From assembly GCF_900106595.1 (NCBI RefSeq), contig NZ_FNNC01000001.1:985953-1049952 (forward strand): DNA of 64,000 nt, read 5' to 3'. How positions within the stretch are numbered: position 1 is the first letter of the stretch; the number at the start of each line of letters is the position of its first letter. The position numbers were made by a program, and so were the translations under genes. This stretch comes from Marinococcus luteus. GTDB lineage: Bacteria > Bacillota > Bacilli > Bacillales > Marinococcaceae. Shown in pieces: positions 59,268 through 64,000 of the stretch. The notes under the pieces are model-generated. The model did no database searches. It saw only the letters and a program-made list of their open reading frames with translations, and was not told the origin of the DNA.

Positions 59268-59741
59268 TTATTGTAATTGTGGAAATGCCTGCTGGCGGAG
59301 TGCTTCATATACTAAAATAGCTGCTGTATTAGACAGATTCAAGGAACGGACTTTATCATTCTGGGGTATCCGGATGCACTTTTCCTGATACTCCTCTGTC
59401 ACATATTCCGGCAGACCGGTGGTTTCACGTCCAAACACAAAAAAATAATCTTTAGCAGGATCTGAATAGTCATGAATGGCATATGACGACGAGCCTACTG
59501 TTTCTACAAAGAAAAACTCCGCTTCCGGATACGTGTTCATCCATTCTTCAAGTGAATCATAGTAGTGAATCTGCACATTCGGCCAGTAATCACAGCCGGC
59601 CCGCTTCAGCATCCGGTCTTCCGTGGAAAAACCAAGCGGCCTTATCAGGTGCAGGTGGGTATCCGTCCCTGCACATGTTCTTGCAATATTTCCGGTGTTC
59701 GCCGGTATTTCTGGTTGAAATAATACTACATGTAAAGCCAA
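59268..59741 (-). CDS. trmL: tRNA (cytidine/uridine-34-2'-O)-methyltransferase TrmL
   Basis: A 157-residue SPOUT methyltransferase modifying the wobble base of two leucine tRNAs; both Leu(CAA) and Leu(UAA) genes are in this window. The knot motifs are IPANTGNIARTCAGT, FVFGRETTGLPE and IPQNDKVRSLNLSNTAAILVYEAL. The TTG at 59741 has AAGGAG 8 bases upstream and yields the family N-terminus (HVVLFQPEIPANTG). A longer ATG form would run into ogt and lacks support. Confidence 0.95.
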   Translation of the reverse strand: MALHVVLFQPEIPANTGNIARTCAGTDTHLHLIRPLGFSTEDRMLKRAGCDYWPNVQIHYYDSLEEWMNTYPEAEFFFVETVGSSSYAIHDYSDPAKDYFFVFGRETTGLPEYVTEEYQEKCIRIPQNDKVRSLNLSNTAAILVYEALRQQAFPQLQ

Positions 59742-59761
59742 GTCGCTCTCTCCTTCTTTTC

Positions 59762-60289
59762 CTACCGCGAAACTGCCTGCGCTTTTTCTAATGCGAGCAG
59801 CGCTTCTTTTACGTGTATCCCGCTGCCAAAGCCTACCATTTTTCCATCTTTCCCAATGACCCGATGGCACGGAACGATGATCGAGACTGGATTTTTGTTG
59901 TTAGCCATTCCCACCGCCCGAAAAGCTTTCGGGGAATCGGCCTCTGCAGCAATTTCTGCATATGACTTCGTTGTTCCATAAGGAATGCTCTGAAGTGCCT
60001 GCCACACTTTCTTTTGAAAGGGCGTCCCTCTCATATCGAGCGGTACGGTAAACGTCGTGCGTTCATCTGCCGCATATTCTTCGAGCTCCCGGAAAACTTC
60101 ATTATGCACGGGGTGCCAATCTGCCCGCAGTTCGCATGAAGCACCAATATGCTTTTTCAGCCAAAGCTTGATCCGGTCTTCATTTTCTTCCACAGAACCG
60201 AAGTGCAGCATACAGACACGACCTTCATATAATACTACGGTCACTTCACCGATACCATCGAATACTTGTGATGCAGCCCAAGCCTCCAT
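59762..60289 (-). CDS. ogt: Methylated-DNA-protein-cysteine methyltransferase
   Basis: A suicidal repair protein removing alkyl groups from O6-alkylguanine. The 175 residues contain the C-terminal domain with GTPFQKKVWQALQSIPYGTTKSYAEIA, RAVGMANNKNPVSIIVPCHRV (acceptor Cys141) and GFGSGIHVKEALL. It is followed by trmL after 20 bases and preceded by queG after 29, a compact DNA/tRNA maintenance cluster. Confidence 0.95.
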   Translation of the reverse strand: MEAWAASQVFDGIGEVTVVLYEGRVCMLHFGSVEENEDRIKLWLKKHIGASCELRADWHPVHNEVFRELEEYAADERTTFTVPLDMRGTPFQKKVWQALQSIPYGTTKSYAEIAAEADSPKAFRAVGMANNKNPVSIIVPCHRVIGKDGKMVGFGSGIHVKEALLALEKAQAVSR

Positions 60290-60318
60290 GAAGACCCTCC
60301 TTGTTGCGTTTTCTTCTA

Positions 60319-61464
60319 TTATACTCGTTCCGGGGAGGTTTTATCCAATGCTTTTGTGATCTCTTCAAGCACTTCTGCCTCTTCTTCTCTGCCGTTAGCG
60401 CTGTGCAGGGCCTCCATCCCTTCCTGCGTAGGCATTTCTCCCAGAGCCCAGGCACAGGCACCGCGAATGACCGGCCGCGGATCATTGCGGAGCAGCTGTA
60501 TAATCGTCGGTATCGAGGATTTTTCTTTCATGTGGCCGAGGGCAATCAGTGCATTACGCTGAATTGGTTTCTTTCCTCTCCAGGAGCCCGCAATATACCC
60601 GAATTTTTCTTTGAACTCCCTGTTGGAAATGGTTAATAACGGCTCAAGCAGCGGTTTGACTACTTCCGGGTCGGGTTCGAATTCTGGATGATTATGAAAA
60701 TCCACGCCTTTATTTTCCGGACAAACCTGCTGACAGGTATCACAGCCGTATAATCTATTGCCCAGTTTATGGCGGTAGCGCTCCGGCAGTGCTTCCTTCG
60801 TTTGCGTCAAATAAGCGATACACTTTTTCGCGTCAAGCTGTCCTCCCTGGATCAAAGCATCCGTTGGGCATAAATCCACACAGCGGTTGCACGTGCCGCA
60901 TTGATCCATCAGCGGCGTATCCTCCGGCAGGTACAGCGTCGTAATCATTTCGCCCAAATAAACATACGAGCCGAACTCAGGGGTAATAATGGCACAGTTT
61001 TTGCCGCTCCATCCAATGCCGGCCCGCTCCGCAACCGCCCGGTCCGACAATTCACCGGTATCAACCATGGATTTGCATTCCGCCCCTGGTACCGTTTCTT
61101 GTATAAAGGCTTCCAGCTGATTTAATTTATCCCGCAGGACGTCATGGTAGTCTTTTCCCCAGGAGGCCCTGCAAAATTGGCCTCTGCGTGCTCCCGGACG
61201 ATTTTTTGGTGCCTCCGGAAGCTTCGTCGGATATGCAAGGGCAATAGAGATAATCGTTGTTGCTTCAGTCAGCAGCAGCTCGGGGTGCGTTCTTTTTTCA
61301 ATGTCGTCTTCTTCAAAGCCGGACTGGTAATTCAGCCGCTGCTGTTCTTTCAGCCTCGCTTTTAAAGTCACAAAAGGAGAAGCGGAGGCGAAGCCTACTT
61401 TGTCGATGCCGATAGACTCCGCAAACCCCTGAATCTCCTCTTTTAATTCCTGTGCCGTTCGCAT
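60319..61464 (-). CDS. queG: Epoxyqueuosine reductase QueG
   Basis: Last step of queuosine synthesis; cobalamin- and iron-sulfur-dependent. About 381 residues: an N-terminal cobalamin-binding domain, SMVDTGELSDRAVAERAGIGWSGKN, two 4Fe-4S clusters (CGTCNRCVDLCPTDAL and CDTCQQVCPEN) and C-terminal HEAT-like repeats (RNALIALGHMKEKSSIPTII, RGACAWALGEM). Start 61464 has AAAGGAGGG 8 bases upstream. Tgt and QueA for earlier steps are encoded at 14157-16336. Confidence 0.96.
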   Translation of the reverse strand: MRTAQELKEEIQGFAESIGIDKVGFASASPFVTLKARLKEQQRLNYQSGFEEDDIEKRTHPELLLTEATTIISIALAYPTKLPEAPKNRPGARRGQFCRASWGKDYHDVLRDKLNQLEAFIQETVPGAECKSMVDTGELSDRAVAERAGIGWSGKNCAIITPEFGSYVYLGEMITTLYLPEDTPLMDQCGTCNRCVDLCPTDALIQGGQLDAKKCIAYLTQTKEALPERYRHKLGNRLYGCDTCQQVCPENKGVDFHNHPEFEPDPEVVKPLLEPLLTISNREFKEKFGYIAGSWRGKKPIQRNALIALGHMKEKSSIPTIIQLLRNDPRPVIRGACAWALGEMPTQEGMEALHSANGREEEAEVLEEITKALDKTSPERV

Positions 61465-61549
61465 GGACGACCCTCCTTTATAAATCATTTCGCCGGAGTC
61501 TGTAAAAGTGATATGATACACTATGAGCCAGAAACAAAGGGGGATATAT

Positions 61550-62248
61550 ATGATCAAAGACATTTCTATTTCTTCTTCTATTTTTAAAATTATTCCTTCT
61601 TTTCAATGCGGCGTCAACATTTACCGTGACATCGTTATTGATGACTCCCCGGGAATGCTTCGGGGGCGGGTGGACTTCTTTCATAAACAAATCCAGATGG
61701 ATCTGCTTGATCAGTCTATCTATGACTATACAGGTGTTCGGCAGTGGCAACAAATATTAGAACAGGCAGGACTCATTGACCGGTCTCTCCCGCCTCTTCA
61801 CGAGCAGCTGTACAAAAACTTACAGGATGGTACCACCATTCCTTCAGAGAATTCTGCTGAGGACCTCGTTCATTTTTTTAACCTGCAGTATGAAACCCCT
61901 ATTATATTAATTGATGCCGATACTGTCTTTGATTATTTGAAAATCGGCTTTGGCGTTGAGCAGGATCAGCTTAAGCTCACTGAAAACCATGTCCACCCGA
62001 TGTACGGACAGATTATAGCCAAGGACCGCAAGAAAACATTGGCCTCCTTAAGCGGGCCAAGTCTGTACAGCCGGACCAGCCGTTCAACTACTACAGCAAT
62101 ACAATTAACCTTTATGCGTCCGCAACTCTCCAAAGAGTCTGCTGTTGAACTCACGCAGGCGGTCGGTGACATGTTTACTCAAATACATGGCGGCACCTCA
62201 GAAAACCGTCTTCTGCGTGCAGCTTCCCCTATTTGGGAGCTCTCCTGA
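61550..62248 (+). CDS. Uncharacterised protein, possibly B3/B4 (tRNA-synthetase beta-like) domain
   Basis: About 232 residues, soluble. The pattern of a charged N-terminal half, then DLVHFFNLQYETPIILIDADTV and SRTSRSTTTAIQLTFMRPQLSKESAVELTQAVGDMF, recalls the B3/B4 domain of phenylalanyl-tRNA synthetase beta found in free-standing proteins. The match is by eye and weak. The start is set by AAGGGGG 8 bases upstream. It lies alone between queG and the tRNA cluster and ends in a terminator. Confidence 0.6.
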   Translation: MIKDISISSSIFKIIPSFQCGVNIYRDIVIDDSPGMLRGRVDFFHKQIQMDLLDQSIYDYTGVRQWQQILEQAGLIDRSLPPLHEQLYKNLQDGTTIPSENSAEDLVHFFNLQYETPIILIDADTVFDYLKIGFGVEQDQLKLTENHVHPMYGQIIAKDRKKTLASLSGPSLYSRTSRSTTTAIQLTFMRPQLSKESAVELTQAVGDMFTQIHGGTSENRLLRAASPIWELS

Positions 62249-62255
62249 TGATTAT

Positions 62256-62295
62256 AAAAAAAGTCTCTCCTTTTTTGGGAAAGGAAAGACTTTTT
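62256..62295 (+). terminator. Intrinsic terminator
   Basis: An imperfect stem of about 16 bp, AAAAAGTCTcTCCTTT with AAAGGAaAGACTTTTT, has a short T/G loop and a T run. It lies between the plus-strand gene and the end of the minus-strand tRNA cluster. Confidence 0.75.
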
Positions 62296-62374
62296 CTTTA
62301 TAATCAGCTTTCGCATTTAAAATCAAACATAAAAATAACGTTTCCCGCTGGAAACGTCTTTCTGACTCGTTAAA

Positions 62375-62460
62375 TGGTAGCGAAGGTGGGACTCGAACCC
62401 ACACGTCCAGAGGACACTTGATTTTGAGTCAAGCGCGTCTACCGGTTCCGCCACTTCGCC
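62375..62460 (-). tRNA. tRNA-Leu (anticodon CAA)
   Basis: 86 nt with encoded CCA. Acceptor GGCGAAG/CTTCGCT, anticodon loop CTCAAAA, long variable arm as in class II tRNAs. Reads UUG codons. Last gene of the cluster. Substrate of TrmL. Confidence 0.96.
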
Positions 62461-62474
62461 GTTTAACTGAAAAA

Positions 62475-62564
62475 TGGTACCGAGGGCCGGACTCGAACCG
62501 GCACGGTTGATGACCAACCGCAGGATTTTAAGTCCTGTGTGTCTACCAATTCCACCACCCCGGC
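62475..62564 (-). tRNA. tRNA-Leu (anticodon TAA)
   Basis: 90 nt with encoded CCA. Acceptor GCCGGGG/CCTCGGT, anticodon loop CTTAAAA, long variable arm. Reads UUA and UUG. Also a TrmL-type substrate. Confidence 0.96.
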
Positions 62565-62587
62565 AGGCGATTGCTTCTCTTTAATAA

Positions 62588-62662
62588 TGGAGGCGGTACC
62601 CGGATTCGAACCGGGGGATAAGGGTTTTGCAGACCCGTGCCTTACCACTTGGCTATACCGCC
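62588..62662 (-). tRNA. tRNA-Cys (anticodon GCA)
   Basis: 75 nt with encoded CCA. Acceptor GGCGGTA, anticodon loop CTGCAAA, T arm CCCGG/CCGGG. Only cysteine tRNA seen in the window. Confidence 0.96.
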
Positions 62663-62696
62663 ATTCCAGAGAATGGCTCAATGTTTATGTTAATAA

Positions 62697-62771
62697 TGGA
62701 GCGGAAGACGGGATTCGAACCCGCGACCCCCACCTTGGCAAGGTGGTGTTCTACCACTGAACTACTTCCGC
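62697..62771 (-). tRNA. tRNA-Gly (anticodon GCC)
   Basis: 75 nt with encoded CCA. Acceptor GCGGAAG/CTTCCGC, anticodon loop TTGCCAA. Confidence 0.97.
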
Positions 62772-62774
62772 AAT

Positions 62775-62849
62775 TGGCTGGGCTAGCTGGATTCGAACCA
62801 GCGCATCACGGGACCAAAACCCGATGCCTTACCGCTTGGCTATAGCCCA
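62775..62849 (-). tRNA. tRNA-Gln (anticodon TTG)
   Basis: 75 nt with encoded CCA. Acceptor TGGGCTA, as usual for bacterial Gln tRNA with its weak first pair; anticodon loop TTTTGGT. Confidence 0.95.
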
Positions 62850-62859
62850 TTATCCAATA

Positions 62860-62936
62860 TGGGGCGATTGGTGGGAATTGAACCCACGCGTGCCGGAACC
62901 ACAATCCGGTGCGTTAACCACTTCGCCACAACCGCC
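62860..62936 (-). tRNA. tRNA-His (anticodon GTG)
   Basis: 77 nt with encoded CCA. Carries the extra 5' G (position -1) opposite C73, the identity element of histidine tRNA; anticodon loop TTGTGGT. It is a candidate ligand of the hisS T-box and a queuosine substrate. Confidence 0.96.
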
Positions 62937-62959
62937 ATATGAACATAACACATTAAAAA

Positions 62960-63033
62960 TGGCAGGGGTAGTAGGAATCGAACCCACATTGGCGGTTTTG
63001 GAGACCGCTGTTTTGCCATTAAACTATACCCCT
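62960..63033 (-). tRNA. tRNA-Trp (anticodon CCA)
   Basis: 74 nt with encoded CCA. Acceptor AGGGGTA/TACCCCT, anticodon loop CTCCAAA. Confidence 0.97.
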
Positions 63034-63040
63034 GTATAAG

Positions 63041-63125
63041 TGGTGGAGGGGGACGGATTCGAACCGCCGAACCCGAAGGAGCGGATTTACAGTCCGCCGC
63101 GTTTGGCCAACTTCGCTACCCCTCC
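63041..63125 (-). tRNA. tRNA-Tyr (anticodon GTA)
   Basis: 85 nt with encoded CCA and a long variable arm. Anticodon loop CTGTAAA. A queuosine substrate. Confidence 0.96.
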
Positions 63126-63130
63126 ACATA

Positions 63131-63206
<76 letters not shown>

Positions 63207-63216
63207 GTTTTTTAAA

Positions 63217-63292
63217 TGGTGGCTCGAGACGGAATCGAACCGCCGACACGAGGATTTTCAGTCCACTGCTCTACCGACTGAGCTATCGAGCC
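63217..63292 (-). tRNA. tRNA-Phe (anticodon GAA)
   Basis: 76 nt with encoded CCA. Acceptor GGCTCGA, anticodon loop CTGAAAA. First tRNA downstream of the internal promoter in the cluster. Confidence 0.97.
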
Positions 63293-63338
63293 ATACTAAA
63301 TGATTGATTTCGAGTGAAATGTTTACGACTCGAATGAA

Positions 63339-63366
63339 ATTATACCTTATTCATATTGTTTGTCAA
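63339..63366 (-). promoter_or_regulatory. Internal consensus promoter of the tRNA cluster
   Basis: Perfect TTGACA (rc of 63361-63366) and perfect TATAAT (rc of 63339-63344) are 16 bases apart. They read toward tRNA-Phe and the nine tRNAs beyond it. They lie in the only large gap of the cluster (63293-63383). The predicted leader (63293-63331) can form a 7-bp hairpin. Confidence 0.8.
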
Positions 63367-63375
63367 TATGAATAA
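63347..63375. repeat. 12-bp perfect inverted repeat over the tRNA promoter
   Basis: TTATTCATATTG (63347-63358) and CAATATGAATAA (63364-63375) are exact reverse complements around a 5-base centre. The palindrome covers the whole -35 box and most of the spacer, as an operator would. No U run follows, so it is not a standard terminator. Confidence 0.75.
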
Positions 63376-63383
63376 AAGTAAAA

Positions 63384-63459
63384 TGGCGGGCCTGACGGGA
63401 TTTGAACCCGCGATCTCCTGCGTGACAGGCAGGCATGTTAACCACTACACCACAGGCCC
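63384..63459 (-). tRNA. tRNA-Asp (anticodon GTC)
   Basis: 76 nt with encoded CCA. Acceptor GGGCCTG, anticodon loop CTGTCAC. A candidate ligand of the hisS-aspS T-box and a queuosine substrate. Confidence 0.97.
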
Positions 63460-63462
63460 TTT

Positions 63463-63539
<77 letters not shown>

Positions 63540-63551
63540 ATATATAATATA

Positions 63552-63627
63552 TGGTGGAGGATGACAGGATCGAACTGCCGACCCCCTGCTTGTAAGGCAG
63601 GTGCTCTCCCAGCTGAGCTAATCCTCC
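63552..63627 (-). tRNA. tRNA-Val (anticodon TAC)
   Basis: 76 nt with encoded CCA. Acceptor GGAGGAT/ATCCTCC, anticodon loop CTTACAA. Confidence 0.97.
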
Positions 63628-63632
63628 ATAAT

Positions 63633-63707
63633 TGGTGACCCGTACGGGATTCGAACCCGTGTTACCGCCGTGAAAGGGCGGTGTCTTAACCACTTGACCA
63701 ACGGGCC
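63633..63707 (-). tRNA. tRNA-Glu (anticodon TTC)
   Basis: 75 nt with encoded CCA. Acceptor GGCCCGT, anticodon loop CTTTCAC. Confidence 0.97.
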
Positions 63708-63724
63708 TTTGAAATAAATATGTA

Positions 63725-63815
63725 TGGCGGAGAGCGAGGGATTCGAACCCTCGAGACGGGAATGCCGCCTACACGATTTCCAATCGTGCTCCTTCGGCCA
63801 CTCGGACAGCTCTCC
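63725..63815 (-). tRNA. tRNA-Ser (anticodon GGA)
   Basis: 91 nt with encoded CCA and a long variable arm. Acceptor GGAGAGC/GCTCTCC, anticodon loop TTGGAAA. Confidence 0.96.
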
Positions 63816-63817
63816 AG

Positions 63818-63892
63818 TGGCTCCGCAGGCAGGATTCGAACCTGCGACCAATCGGTTAACAGCCGATTGCTCTACCACTGAGCTACTGCGGA
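63818..63892 (-). tRNA. tRNA-Asn (anticodon GTT)
   Basis: 75 nt with encoded CCA. Acceptor TCCGCAG/CTGCGGA, anticodon loop CTGTTAA. First tRNA after the 5S gene. A queuosine substrate. Confidence 0.97.
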
Positions 63893-63906
63893 ATATAATA
63901 AAAAAG

Positions 63907-64000
<94 letters not shown>

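Noticed and set aside
62497..63039. Several 70-codon ORFs in the tRNA cluster (for example with GFEPATPTLARW or GIEPTLAVLETA)
   Set aside because: These are the well-known spurious translations of antisense tRNA sequences; the tRNA genes explain the region fully.

Overview
The window is a chromosomal segment of a low-to-mid GC, spore-forming member of the Bacillaceae. Evidence for this includes spo0B, scoC, comN, prsA, ecsAB, niaR, T-box control of hisS-aspS, a 6S RNA gene beside aspS, and a 16-gene tRNA cluster behind a 5S rRNA gene in the order of the Bacillus subtilis rrnD-trnD locus. Proteins are fairly acidic and TTG/GTG starts are common. A halotolerant or alkaliphilic relative is possible, but the sequence alone does not prove it. 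No insertion sequence, prophage, integrase or CRISPR array was seen.

Layout. (1) 1-1.3 kb: the N-terminal part of a sensory-domain protein, the 6S RNA gene and a small orphan gene sharing an interleaved divergent promoter region. (2) 1.3-23 kb, mostly minus strand: translation, stress, secretion and repair block aspS-hisS (T-box), dtd, rel, apt, recJ, lapA, secF/secD, comN, yajC, tgt-queA, ruvB-ruvA, yebC, then niaR (plus), pheA, pheB, obg, spo0B. (3) 23-38 kb: a ureohydrolase, hemH-hemE, pbpF, a LiaF-like protein, an M20 amidohydrolase, ecsB-ecsA, hit, serC, a YtxH-like protein, scoC, a DUF3267-type membrane protein, a YpmS-like protein and prsA. (4) 38-44 kb: a CssRS-like two-component system, then a lytic transglycosylase, a MifM-like arrest-peptide ORF and yidC with a Shine-Dalgarno-sequestering hairpin, then yheA-yheB. 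(5) 44-57 kb: a degenerate acetyl-CoA-synthetase-like protein, an NmrA-like protein, lemA, a gene-free stretch with RNA-like structure, an M29 aminopeptidase, pdxK, acyP, an arylamine N-acetyltransferase, pgcA, and glpD-glpK-glpP. (6) 57-62 kb: msrA, signal peptidase I, a decayed membrane-protein gene, a heme-monooxygenase-like protein, trmL, ogt, queG and a possible B3/B4-like protein. (7) 62.3-64 kb: sixteen tRNA genes and a partial 5S rRNA gene, all minus strand, with an internal consensus promoter under a long palindrome.

The genes are mostly housekeeping, but several co-operate. SecDF, YajC, YidC, PrsA, signal peptidase, EcsAB, ScoC and a CssRS-like sensor all concern protein export. Tgt, QueA and QueG are three steps of queuosine synthesis. 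GlpP, GlpK, GlpD and the glpD leader form a glycerol-3-phosphate antitermination circuit. The most interesting element is the short ORF at 41357-41626. It ends in an acidic stall-like motif, and its last codons form one arm of a hairpin that buries the yidC ribosome-binding site. This matches the logic of the B. subtilis MifM-YidC2 switch with largely different sequence.
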